From the NCBI GenBank assembly GCA_965200885.1, contig OZ241737.1, positions 3,100,001 through 3,164,000 of the forward strand: a stretch of 64,000 nucleotides of DNA, given 5' to 3'. The stretch is from MPNP01 sp026710155. GTDB lineage: Bacteria; Pseudomonadota; Alphaproteobacteria; Rhodobacterales; Rhodobacteraceae. The position numbers were made by a program, and so were the translations under genes. Position 1 is the first letter of the stretch. Each line of letters starts with the position of its first letter. This document shows, in pieces, positions 56,682 through 64,000 of this stretch. The notes beneath the pieces were generated by a model, which ran no database searches, had not been told where the DNA came from, and was given only the letters and a program-made list of their open reading frames with translations.

Positions 56682-57685
56682 AATTTGTTTTTTTTTTGAA
56701 ATTGCCACGTACTAGCGCACATTTTTTTTAAATTACGCTTGGTTTTCCATCCCAATAATTTTGCAGCCTTGTCAGGATTGGAATAGTATTCGGCAATGTC
56801 CCCTGCGCGACGCTCTGTGATTCTATACGGTATTGTACAATTCGCTTCTTTCTCAAATGCATGAATTAATTCCATCACACTATAACCTGTTCCGGAACCA
56901 AGATTAAATGCATGCCACCCAGTGTTGCTTTCCAGAAAAGTCAATGAAGCGGCGTGACCCTCAGCCAAATCCATGACATGTATGTAATCCCGAACACCGG
57001 TTCCGTCTGATGTGGGATAATCATCACCAAACACACAGAGCTCTTCCCGGTCTCCCATTGCCACTTGCGCAATAAAGGGCATGAGATTATTAGGGTTACC
57101 TTTCGGGATTTCTCCGATCACCCCGCTTTCATGGGCTCCAACCGGATTAAAGTACCGCAAACATGCAATCCGTAAAACGGGGTTTGATGAAGCCATATCT
57201 TGTAAGATTTCTTCGACATGCTTTTTGCTTCGACCATAAGGATTGAGAGCGTTTGTAGGATGTTCTTCATCAAATGGGAGATATTCGGGCTCTCCATAAA
57301 CAGTGGCACTGCTACTGAATATAAATGTGTTTATTGATTGTGTTTGTAATGCATTCAGCAGGCTGATTGCACCTTGAATGTTATTGGTAAAGTATTCCAG
57401 GGGCTTTTCAACGGATTCTCCAACTGCCTTCAGTCCAGCGAAGTGCATGACGGCATCAATTTTGTGGGATTTAAGTGTATGAACAAGCAGGTCTGCATCT
57501 CTAACATCACCTTTTACAAAGGGTATTGGCTTGCCTGTGATTTCTTTCAATGCGTCCAGAATAACATCACTGCTGCTGGATAAGTTGTCATACAGGACAA
57601 TGTCATGTCCTGATTGCGCCAGAACAACTGCAGTGTGGCTACCTATATATCCGGTTCCACCGGTGATTAAAATTCTTCCTGCCAT
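56663..57685 (-). CDS. galE: UDP-glucose 4-epimerase, 3' end rewritten by ISL3
   Basis: 340 residues. NAD-binding ILITGGTGYIGSHTAVVLAQ, DAVMHFAGLKAVGESVEKPL, catalytic FIFSSSATVYGEPE and NPYGRSKKHVEEIL, then RYFNPVGAHESGVIGEIPKG. It interconverts UDP-glucose and UDP-galactose for polysaccharide. The last residues KLALPQL and the TAG stop (56663-56665) come from the ISL3 terminal repeat; the native end usually continues TWRWQ-x-KNPNGY. The catalytic core is untouched, so activity is likely kept. Confidence 0.93.
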   Translation of the reverse strand: MAGRILITGGTGYIGSHTAVVLAQSGHDIVLYDNLSSSSDVILDALKEITGKPIPFVKGDVRDADLLVHTLKSHKIDAVMHFAGLKAVGESVEKPLEYFTNNIQGAISLLNALQTQSINTFIFSSSATVYGEPEYLPFDEEHPTNALNPYGRSKKHVEEILQDMASSNPVLRIACLRYFNPVGAHESGVIGEIPKGNPNNLMPFIAQVAMGDREELCVFGDDYPTSDGTGVRDYIHVMDLAEGHAASLTFLESNTGWHAFNLGSGTGYSVMELIHAFEKEANCTIPYRITERRAGDIAEYYSNPDKAAKLLGWKTKRNLKKMCASTWQFQKKNKLALPQL

Positions 57686-57796
57686 CTTTCCACAAAATGA
57701 AGTGAAACACTTTTCATTCGTTTTTCCGGGATTCCCTGATTTTCAAAGACCGGTTTATCAAATTTGGGAAATATATACTTTTTGCTCCCAGGATTA

Positions 57797-58573
57797 TCAC
57801 CTTTTAATTTTTCGAAAACCGAGTAGGCGATAAAGAAGATTCCGTCTGTAAGAATTAAAGACCTCTTTCCATGGTGGAATATATACTCCCAAAAACCTTC
57901 GCTTTGATTTGATGTGTCTTGAACCTATGATGGATGAATCGTCATATTTCTGCGGCCTAGCATGATCCACCAATTTGGGATATACCAGAAACCAACTATT
58001 CCGAGACTTGAATTCTTCAGTGCAGGCCGGCCAATCCGCCACACTTCTCACGGGAAGAGCATTTTCCAACAAGAATCGGGCTGCTCCGATAGATACAATA
58101 TAACCTACAGCCCCTTGGATATAGATACCCGGTTCAGATGGATAGGATTTGAACCCCCCAAACAATCTTTTCGCTGAACGTGAACGAATATAAGTTCGGT
58201 TATAATACAGCGAAATCAAATCCAAACCCTCGAAATATCTCCCTTTGAGATATTCTACAAGTTTTGGGTGTGGAATTGCGTCATCCTCCAGAACCATAGC
58301 ATATGGAATATCATTAACCACGATATGCCTGTAAGCCTTTATGTGTGATAATGCGCAACCAAATTCCGTATCTGTCAATGGTCTTGAATGACTTGAGACA
58401 GTGGCCGATCTGTCAATTTGTGATTCTTGTTGTTGGGTCAGGCCGCTTCGACCATCTATGGCATCAAGGAACTCGAACGGCAATGATAGATCGTTGAGAC
58501 GATGGGCTGTTTTTTCACGTCGGCTGGTACAATCTGGTAGTGAAAGTACAAAGATCGGTATGACAGAAGTCAT
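57797..58573 (-). CDS. glycosyltransferase family 25 (LOS/LPS biosynthesis)
   Basis: 258 residues: IPIFVLSLPDCTSRREKTAH RLNDL at the N-terminus, FEFLDAIDGRSGL, the conserved GCALSHIKAYRHIVVNDIPY and AMVLEDDAIPHPKL with the acidic metal site, and AVGYIVSIGAARFLLENALP. GT25 enzymes add galactose or related sugars to lipooligosaccharide, in line with the adjacent galE. Confidence 0.87.
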   Translation of the reverse strand: MTSVIPIFVLSLPDCTSRREKTAHRLNDLSLPFEFLDAIDGRSGLTQQQESQIDRSATVSSHSRPLTDTEFGCALSHIKAYRHIVVNDIPYAMVLEDDAIPHPKLVEYLKGRYFEGLDLISLYYNRTYIRSRSAKRLFGGFKSYPSEPGIYIQGAVGYIVSIGAARFLLENALPVRSVADWPACTEEFKSRNSWFLVYPKLVDHARPQKYDDSSIIGSRHIKSKRRFLGVYIPPWKEVFNSYRRNLLYRLLGFRKIKR

Positions 58574-59354
58574 TATGAATTTCTGACTAAATTAACGAAA
58601 GTGCACTGCTGTTTACCCTGATCCGCGATCAAAACAAATAAAAAACCACCTGACACCAGATCACTGTGATAAAAACACTTTCGTGCCATCACCCCAAAAC
58701 CTCAAATCAATCCAACGGTTCAACATGATGATAGTTGATGATTCCTTTCCGATCAAGGCCAAAGTCACCCTCAACCGGTTGAACCCATCGAGCTTGTTCA
58801 AGTCCTTCCAATTCCGTACAACGGCTTTTATCCCCATAGACCTCCGTCGATCGTGCTGAGGCAGACATCGTCCCGCAGTACCTTCGTGGCCTTAGCATCA
58901 CTTCCCTTGTGATTTCATGGTGTCGTCGAGTTTTGATGAATCATTGACACGGGCAAGAAGCTGCTGAAAGAAAGGTCTTTTCAGAGGAGTCCATAAGAAT
59001 TTCCCCAAAAATGGATTCAGCCTATTGAATCGCTTAAACATATAATGCATGTTTGGCTGGACAGGCAATGTATTTATTTTCTTCATGTCCGTGGTATCCA
59101 CTGTGGGCATGGTATTCCCCTAAAAATGCTGAACAATTACATCGTAGGCATTTGGGTTCGATTAATCAAGGAAAAGGACATGGTTTCAAGATCTGCTCAA
59201 ACACCTTCAGACAGTCACTCATCCGGTAGTGATTGTCCTTCGAGATGCCGTTCAACGCCGCTAGTTCCGGCCAGTGATCGGGATCCCCCGAGAACCTTCC
59301 GGGCTATGATGTTCTACATCCGTGGTCCTCACTGAATGGGGTGTGTGAAGATGG
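58574..59354. other. 780 nt of gene fragments, not assignable
   Basis: The minus strand holds short frames such as LRPRRYCGTMSASARSTEVY (58707-58901), NRLNPFLGKFLWTPLKRPFF (58898-59110), and FSGDPDHWPELAALNGISKD with NHYRMSDCLKVFEQI near 59290-59170. They look like remains of real coding sequence, but no family is recognised. Confidence 0.35.
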
Positions 59355-59639
59355 TCAGGAAGTGGCCAGCAAAACGGCAATGACGATTGCCGAAGCGGCA
59401 ATGATCGCGCCAATAAGCCAGCGGGTGTTGGCAGTGTCCCGCCTGGCCATCTCGGTGTCCCGCTTGGCCATGTCCTCCCGGAGCTTGGCAAATTCGGTGT
59501 CACGCCTGGCATTGTCTTCGCCCATCTTGGCCTCCAGGAGTTTCCAGCCCCGGTCATAACTCTCGGTAATCGTGTTCATGCGTTCCTCCAGTACCGAAAG
59601 CCTGCGGTCAAGATCAATGGTTTTATCAGGCTCCGGCAT
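59355..59639 (-). CDS. small coiled-coil protein with C-terminal membrane helix
   Basis: About 94 residues from ATG 59639. Charged heptads DRRLSVLEERMNTITESYDR, a repeated RRDTEFAKLREDMAKRDTEM block, then a C-terminal helix WLIGAIIAASAIVIAVLLAT. It resembles DUF1640-like tail-anchored coiled-coil proteins. The second ATG is chosen because the upstream 12 codons look non-coding. Possibly related in style to the broken gene at 11629-11910. Confidence 0.6.
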   Translation of the reverse strand: MPEPDKTIDLDRRLSVLEERMNTITESYDRGWKLLEAKMGEDNARRDTEFAKLREDMAKRDTEMARRDTANTRWLIGAIIAASAIVIAVLLATS

Positions 59640-59771
59640 GACCGTTACAATATATTCCCGGTACCGATTTGGCAAGTGGCATTTTCAGGATTGTTTTTGA
59701 TTTTCAATGAATGGAGTACAGTGCTCCACCGGCATAACAGATAAAGAAACCGGAACTTGGAATGATTCAGT

Positions 59772-59904
59772 TCTAGGAAACTGGCAGGGGGAAATCAATT
59801 CCTTCATAATTCGTTTATCTGCAAATACATGGGGTTTGTTGAAATGAATATTTCATAGAGCAAAAACATACAAATTAATGACTTTTGGAAGGTTGGTGAT
59901 GAGT
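59772..59904 (+). repeat. dispersed repeat copy 1 (promoter/RBS-like segment)
   Basis: Aligns over about 130 nt with the reverse complement of 63733-63865; the core GAGCAAAAACATACAAATTA is identical, followed by ATGACTTTT, a GGAAGG/AGGAGG element and ATGAGTA. It looks like an expression signal with a start codon. Here the frame stops after 11 codons (MSKYIGNQADA). Confidence 0.65.
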
Positions 59905-60072
59905 AAATACATTGGAAACCAGGCGGATGCATAAAGGATAACGGCCGATTCGTCTTGAAATATAAATCAAGCAGGTTTTTCTACGCACACCATCAAAGTC
60001 TGGAATATCGGTCTGGCCTACTTCAGCACCAATTTCGCTCCAAATTGGCATTTTACGGGAGTTTCTGCTGCT

Positions 60073-60276
60073 TTAAGCGTCAGTTGGCGTTCTGCCGGCC
60101 AATTCGAGATTACCCCCGGGGTTTTGGTGTTGGGATGGTGTTTCCTGATAACTATCCTTGCCTTGGTCAACAAGCATCACCTTCATCACCTCACGCACAC
60201 CAGGCCGGGCAATGGATTCCTCAAGCATTTTGTCATAATCTGCCTTGCGTTCTGACTCCCTGGAACTGTCAGTCAT
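60073..60276 (-). CDS. small hypothetical protein
   Basis: 67 residues from ATG 60276, preceded by AGAGGTGACCATA. MTDSSRESERKADYDKMLEE, SIARPGVREVMKVM resembles a short alphaproteobacterial family in which ARPGVREVM is conserved; the end (after about residue 35) diverges, perhaps through a frameshift. Function unknown. Confidence 0.45.
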   Translation of the reverse strand: MTDSSRESERKADYDKMLEESIARPGVREVMKVMLVDQGKDSYQETPSQHQNPGGNLELAGRTPTDA

Positions 60277-60802
60277 TATGGTCACCTCTTAATTTCTTGA
60301 ATTGCCTCATCTCCGGAAAGACCCATTTGTTTTCAGAGTTGCTGAAATGCAAATTTTTCAACTGCCGGGTTTTGCTGAATGTTATTTAAACATAACGAAT
60401 ATTTGGCGTATCATCAAAATAAATCAATCTGTTGGTTCACTTGTGCGGCAGTTTCCTGCTGCCGGAAAAATGATACCTTAAGGAACAACACGTCCTTTTT
60501 GGTTTTACCAAATGGGGTTGCGGTATTCCTCCCACCATTCTGCGGAATCATCAATAGTAGCCATGAGAAAGCATCTATCCTTGTAGCGTCTCGCTGGTTT
60601 TGAAAAAAACCATTTGCCGGACTTGACTTTTGCCCCTCCCCATCATTTAAATCGGGAGAATTACAAGCCGGATGTTGTTTCCTGTTACCGGACAAGTAGA
60701 ACTCCGGACCCATTTTCTTTCACCGGATGGGGATGTTTTCACAAAGTTGAAAAAAATTGAGAAACCACTTTCAATACTACGGCATTGTCGTATGAATCCG
60801 TC
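60277..60802. other. stretch without a recognised gene
   Basis: No supported coding frame, RNA or terminal repeat seen. Confidence 0.3.
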
Positions 60803-61149
60803 ATGCATTCAGTGATTTTGAACCCTAATTTCTTGCCCAGGCCAGGAGATGTGGACTTGCCGAAGCAGAGATTGATGCAGTCGTGAACAGATTGGCAAAT
60901 GACCCGTTGGATGGGGATATGGTACCCGGAACCGGTGGGGCAAGGAAGTTGAGGCATGCAGGCGGGGGTAGTGGAAAGAGTGGAGGTTACCGAACGATCC
61001 ACTATTACGCAGCCATTGATGTATCGTTTTTTCTGCTTGCTGTTTATGGCAAGGGCACAAAAGCCAACCTGACAAAGTCGGAACGGAACGCGTTGGCGAG
61101 GCTGTTGCCCAGGATTGCCGGGGAATATCGAGGGAAATTCACCGTATGA
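60803..61149 (+). pseudogene. RelE/HigB-like toxin, frameshifted near its start
   Basis: ATG 60803 gives MHSVILNPNFL; one base off, the other frame continues AQARRCGLAEAEIDAVVNRL, DPLDGDMVPGTGGARKLRHA, GKSGGYRTIHYYAAIDVSFF, LLAVYGKGTKANLTKSERNA to TGA at 61149. This is a complete RelE-superfamily mRNA interferase pattern with a frameshift between about 60828 and 60836. Directly followed by its antitoxin gene (toxin first, as in HigBA). Confidence 0.75.
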
Positions 61150-61168
61150 GAGAAAGAAGGAGGAAAAC

Positions 61169-61495
61169 ATGGGTTTTGGAAAAGAGCTTGTCCAGAGTGC
61201 CGAGGAAGCCCTGGCTATGGCCAGGGGGGAAGCCGAGCCGGGTGCAGTCTATGTTCCTCCCCGGGTGGAGGTTGCCACCATCCGCAAGAAGCTGGGATTT
61301 TCCCAAGTTACCTTTGCCAACCGGTATGGTCTTGCAGTGGAGACCTTACGTGATTGGGAACAGAACAGAAGGTCTCCTGACCGGTCTGCCCTGGTCCTGC
61401 TGGAATTGATTAGAAGGAACCCGCAGATAGTTGCCGAGGCCTTGCAGGCAAAACACCCAAAGGGTTTTGCTCCCGAACTTGCTGTGCAGGGATGA
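61169..61495 (+). CDS. HigA-like antitoxin (XRE family)
   Basis: 108 residues from ATG 61169 with an AGGAGG site 5 nt upstream. Helix-turn-helix IRKKLGFSQVTFANRYGLAV, ETLRDWEQNRRSPDRSALVL followed by a short C-terminal helix. Binds its toxin and represses the operon. It remains intact although the toxin frame is broken. Confidence 0.85.
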   Translation: MGFGKELVQSAEEALAMARGEAEPGAVYVPPRVEVATIRKKLGFSQVTFANRYGLAVETLRDWEQNRRSPDRSALVLLELIRRNPQIVAEALQAKHPKGFAPELAVQG

Positions 61496-61767
61496 TCATC
61501 GGTTCCGGCAGAAACAGGGCTGTTATGGCTATGTGGTGCAACGCGAGGACAGGCGCCTGGGATATATTGCCCGGAAGGTCTTCGACATGGCGTGGTGAGG
61601 ACTATTCCTTTTTCCCGAATCCCAACAATCGGATATTTTGTATTTTCCTGAATGGCGGGGGAACGCCGCGACCCCATTCGTGGAAATGAAAAACGGGAAG
61701 CAATCACTGTAAGGCCCGCATGCGGTCTGCAGCCAATTGACAAGAAGGGGTTTGGGTGTATATTATC

Positions 61768-61778
61768 AAGTGTCACTT
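61768..61778. promoter_or_regulatory. palindrome upstream of the RHH antitoxin
   Basis: AAGTG-T-CACTT, a perfect 5-1-5 palindrome 21 nt before ATG 61800 and just after a TATATTAT box. It suits the autoregulatory operator of a ribbon-helix-helix antitoxin. Confidence 0.4.
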
Positions 61779-61799
61779 AAACACATGCAGGGGAATGCC

Positions 61800-62051
61800 A
61801 TGAAAACCAAAACAACGACAAGGCTGTCGGTTGACCTGATACCGGAAATCTATGCGGAATTGAAAATCATGGCCCAGGGCAGTGGCAAGTCCATCCAGAA
61901 GTATGTGAATGATGCCCTGGAAGCACACATCCGCAAGGATATTGAAGAGGAAGATGAGATGTGGGGGAAACTGGCAGAAGAGGCTAGCAAGGAAGGGTTC
62001 ATGAGCATTGAGGAATCCGAGGAGCTCCTGCAGCGCATGAAAAATGCGTAA
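61800..62051 (+). CDS. ribbon-helix-helix antitoxin-like protein
   Basis: 83 residues from ATG 61800 (GCAGGGGA site). N-terminal RHH: KTTTRLSVDLIPEIYAELKI, SGKSIQKYVNDALEAHI; then an acidic C-terminal helix (KDIEEEDEMWGKLAEEAS, IEESEELLQRMKNA). The expected toxin partner is missing downstream, where an IS1-like element starts 26 nt after the stop. Confidence 0.75.
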   Translation: MKTKTTTRLSVDLIPEIYAELKIMAQGSGKSIQKYVNDALEAHIRKDIEEEDEMWGKLAEEASKEGFMSIEESEELLQRMKNA

Positions 62052-62208
62052 CCTCAGGTTTGTCAACGCATCGGGAGGTAGTGTCTCACTTTGAAAAATG
62101 AAAAAAATTCTGCATTTTGCACATAAAATTTGTAATATACGCAAATAATCTGTCGATTTTGTCTAATAGTTAGGCAATTTGAAAAACAGCGACTGACGGA
62201 GATTCCCA

Positions 62209-62820
62209 ATGCCACGAGGACCACAAGGGATCGTGCTAAAAATTTTTCGCTTTATTAAAAGCACTGTTTTTCTTGTTCTTGTTTGTGCAACGTTAGCAAT
62301 TTCCACGATTGCATTGACTTTAAAGGTTGTTCAACTTGGAGTGCAAGTTGCTACACTCACTGCAAGTGCAGCAGCGGCCAGTGCTGCATATAAGGTAGAC
62401 AAAGCACAAGCGGTCACAAAAACCAAAGCACGAGAAAGAGCAAAAGCGCGAATTAAACGTTTTGCAATTGCAGGGGCAGCTATTGTTCCTGTTGTCGGAA
62501 TGGGTGCTGCACCAGCTATGGTTGCCGCGTTTGAAAAAGCAGAATTTGATGATTGGCAAGAAGAAAATCCCAATCAAGGTTTTGGCGATTATGCTTGTGA
62601 AACAGGAGATATAACCGCAGAAATCATTGACGAAACGCTTCAAGAACTTCCCGAATCATTAAGGCCGTCTTCCGACAAAGTTTCTTCATTGATGCCTGAA
62701 TGTGGTGTCGATTTTGATGATTTTGAAAATCAATCATGGATATTTGATGACTCAAAATGGTTACCATCTCTTGATGGAATAAAAAATTGGGTGCCGTCAT
62801 TTAAATCAGACACGCAATGA
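62209..62820 (+). CDS. unrecognised membrane protein coupled to a methyltransferase
   Basis: 203 residues; ATG 62209 after GGAGATTCCC. Basic N-terminus, a membrane helix at about 15-40 (FLVLVCATLAISTIALTLKV), an Ala-rich segment, a lysine/arginine-rich helix (KTKARERAKARIKRFA), a second glycine/alanine hydrophobic stretch (AIAGAAIVPVVGMGAAPAMV), then an acidic tail with Cys pairs (DYACETGD, MPECGVD). A truncated paralogue is at 24785-25157. Its stop overlaps the methyltransferase ATG by 4 nt. No known family comes to mind. Confidence 0.7.
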   Translation: MPRGPQGIVLKIFRFIKSTVFLVLVCATLAISTIALTLKVVQLGVQVATLTASAAAASAAYKVDKAQAVTKTKARERAKARIKRFAIAGAAIVPVVGMGAAPAMVAAFEKAEFDDWQEENPNQGFGDYACETGDITAEIIDETLQELPESLRPSSDKVSSLMPECGVDFDDFENQSWIFDDSKWLPSLDGIKNWVPSFKSDTQ

Positions 62821-63118
62821 CAATTTACCCCCCCCCAATTTTGCAAACTGGCAGAACCGCACTCTTTTTCACGGCGACAATTTAAAATCCTTGAGGGTCA
62901 TGAATTCCGAATCGGTGGATCTGATTGCCACCGATCCGCCGTTCAACAAGGGCCGGGACTTTCACGCAACCCCCGATAGTCTTGCGGCCGGTGCCAAGTT
63001 TCAAGATCGCTGGTCTTGGGAACGCGACGTGCATGAGTCCTGGGCTGATCAGATCACCGACGATTACCCGCGCTTGATGGAAGCGATTGAATCTGCGCGG
63101 TATGCTCACTCGGACGGT
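62817..63118 (+). pseudogene. DNA methyltransferase, 5' part, with C9 tract at the start
   Basis: ATG 62817 overlaps the preceding stop (ATGA). After ATGACAATTTA comes a run of nine C (62828-62836) that leaves the ATG frame one base off. The correct frame reads NFANWQNRTLFHGDNLKSLR, VMNSESVDLIATDPPFNKGR (motif IV DPPF), DFHATPDSLAAGAKFQDRWS. At about 63115 it is fused to transposase sequence, so motif I and the C-terminus are lost. Ten C would restore the frame. Confidence 0.75.
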
Positions 63119-63723
63119 GACAGCAATTGATAACGACAGCAAGTTGATCCTGCCCTGGGAAATGGGCGACCGTAGCAGTGAGACCGCAATCGAGTTTATG
63201 GACGATGTCCGCGCACGGCTGGCCAATCGGGTCCAGTTAACCACAGACGGCCTCAAAGCTTATCTCGAAGCCGTAGAGGGCGCGTTTGGTGGGGATATCG
63301 ACTACGCCATGCTGATCAAGCTTTTTGACGACGACCAGAGCAAGAAACACCATGCAAAAAAGTATTCACCGGCGGATTGTACGGGAACGATCAAGAAGAC
63401 TGTCGAAGGCCGTCCCGATCATATCTCGACCAGCTATGTTGAGCGTCATAATTTATCCATGCGGATGTGAATGCGGCGCCTTACCCGGTTGACCAATGCG
63501 TTTAGCAAGAAACTTGAAAATCATTTTCACACACAGTTTGAGTTTGTATTTTGTGCATTATAGCTTTGTTAAAATCCACGGATCAATCAAAGTTGCGCCT
63601 CCAATGGAAGCTGCTGGCTTGACCGATACGTTGCACGACATGAAATGGATCGTACAATTGATTGACGCCAATGCGCCGAAACCAAACCGCCCAAAAACTT
63701 ACAAAAAAAAGATTTCAAAGTGA
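63109..63723 (+). pseudogene. IS1-family transposase, C-terminal part
   Basis: Reads TAIDNDSKLILPWEMGDRSS, RVQLTTDGLKAYLEAVEGAF, GGDIDYAMLIKLF, HISTSYVERHNLSMRM, then after a frameshift RLTRLTNAFSKKLENHF, and another before ALYFVHYSFVKIHGSIKVAP. This is the conserved IS1 DDE region (DxDSKLI, TTDG, YVERxNL). N-terminal zinc-finger/HTH part missing. Confidence 0.8.
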
Positions 63724-63732
63724 GACACTACC

Positions 63733-63865
63733 GTACTCATCACTTACCTCCTAAAAGTCATTAATTTGTATGTTTTTGCTCAATGAAAAATTTATTTCAG
63801 TAATATATGTAATTGCAGAAGAACAAATTCGAAGGAATTGATTCGCCCCTGCCAGTTACCTAGAG
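63733..63865 (-). repeat. dispersed repeat copy 2, adjoining the IS1-like element
   Basis: Reverse-complement copy of 59772-59904, here with a perfect AGGAGG and ATGAGTAC. The IS1-like element begins directly after this start codon, so it appears to have inserted into codon 3 of a gene read leftward. The remaining 135 nt to the window end contain no gene I recognise. Confidence 0.6.
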
Positions 63866-64000
63866 TTAAGTCATTCCTAGTGCACTGCCCATTACATATG
63901 GTACCCATTATTATAATGGCTATTCCCTTTATTCATAGGCATTCAAAGAAAAAATGATGGGAGTCTTTTGTTTGAATCTGTGCGCTATTCTGGTTTCTTT

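Larger units (their letters stand above)
62077..63732 (+). mobile_element. IS1-like element with internal cargo
   Basis: GGTAGTGTCTCACTTTGAAA at 62077-62096 is repeated perfectly and inverted at 63713-63732. Inside are an intact membrane-protein gene, the 5' part of a methyltransferase gene and the 3' part of an IS1-type transposase, which are joined at about 63115. An internal deletion across the methyltransferase/transposase junction would explain this. No matching target duplication was found. Confidence 0.75.

Noticed and set aside
57765..57795. GGGAAATATATACTTT between galE and the GT25 gene, similar to the IS1595-type end
   Set aside because: The match is limited to about 13 of 16 bases in AT-rich sequence, with no partner end or duplication.
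61492..61689. 65-codon frame after the HigA-like gene
   Set aside because: No family pattern and no ribosome site apart from overlap with the antitoxin stop.
1..64000. CRISPR array
   Set aside because: No regularly spaced direct repeats with unique spacers and no cas genes were seen.

Overview
The window looks like a chromosomal segment of an alphaproteobacterium. The evidence is an F0 ATP synthase cluster of the alphaproteobacterial type (atpI-atpB-atpE-b'-b, with two different b subunits and no F1 genes beside it), a zf-CHCC protein next to polA, a DUF1285 protein, a bifunctional hydrolase-OsmC protein and a Kdo transferase (Gram-negative outer membrane). Base composition looks moderate (roughly mid-40s % GC by eye). 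The segment is loaded with insertion-sequence debris and broken genes, as expected for a host-associated or recently bottlenecked lineage. Several single-base frameshifts sit in short homopolymers, so some breaks could be assembly errors. The species cannot be named from sequence alone.

Layout. 1-1000: the N-terminal part of a TIR-domain protein running off the left edge, then an IS630 remnant. 1.2-4.3 kb: F0 operon plus a YkvA-like gene, minus strand. 4.4-7.2 kb: an AruI-like thiamine-diphosphate decarboxylase and an AruH-like aminotransferase (probably arginine transaminase pathway). 7.4-9.8 kb: manC and a DMT exporter. 9.8-12.6 kb: decayed mobile DNA holding a pseudogene of a methyltransferase-HNH fusion and an odd long-armed tRNA with a GCC anticodon. 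12.6-15 kb: HNH restriction-like nuclease, divergent SprT-like protease and DUF1285. 15-18.1 kb: polA and zf-CHCC. 18.3-20.1 kb: AAA ATPase plus DUF4276, a likely defence pair with a frameshift. 20.2-22.9 kb: hydrolase-OsmC, HIT protein and PfkB kinase. 23.1-26.3 kb: graveyard of a HEPN module, an IS1634 transposase, a truncated membrane-protein paralogue and a serine recombinase.

26.5-41.1 kb is one long minus-strand catabolic operon. A cupin-type XRE regulator with a palindromic operator is followed by a peptide-type ABC importer (SBP, two permeases, two ATPases), a GAF protein, HyuA, HyuB, two hydantoin-racemase-like paralogues, an M24 peptidase and a second HyuB. Together these suggest uptake, racemisation and ATP-dependent ring opening of a hydantoin-like or other cyclic amide, followed by hydrolysis of the product.

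41.9-48.7 kb: rpsO-pnp, waaA, a glycosyltransferase and a second manC. 48.7-52.5 kb: IS fragments and two small membrane-protein genes. 52.6-55.25 kb is a complete IS1595-family transposon with 8-bp target duplications, carrying a small coiled-coil gene and a methyltransferase-HNH gene that is out of frame by one base in a G9 tract. An ISL3 element (55.26-56.68 kb) abuts it and has rewritten the end of galE; a GT25 glycosyltransferase follows. 59-64 kb: small coiled-coil gene, decayed toxin-antitoxin genes, an RHH antitoxin and an IS1-like element (62.08-63.73 kb). That element encloses an unrecognised membrane protein translationally coupled to the 5' part of another methyltransferase, which also has a frame-breaking 9-base C tract.

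The main candidate for something little described is this set of transposons that carry DNA-methyltransferase cargo with homopolymer switches.
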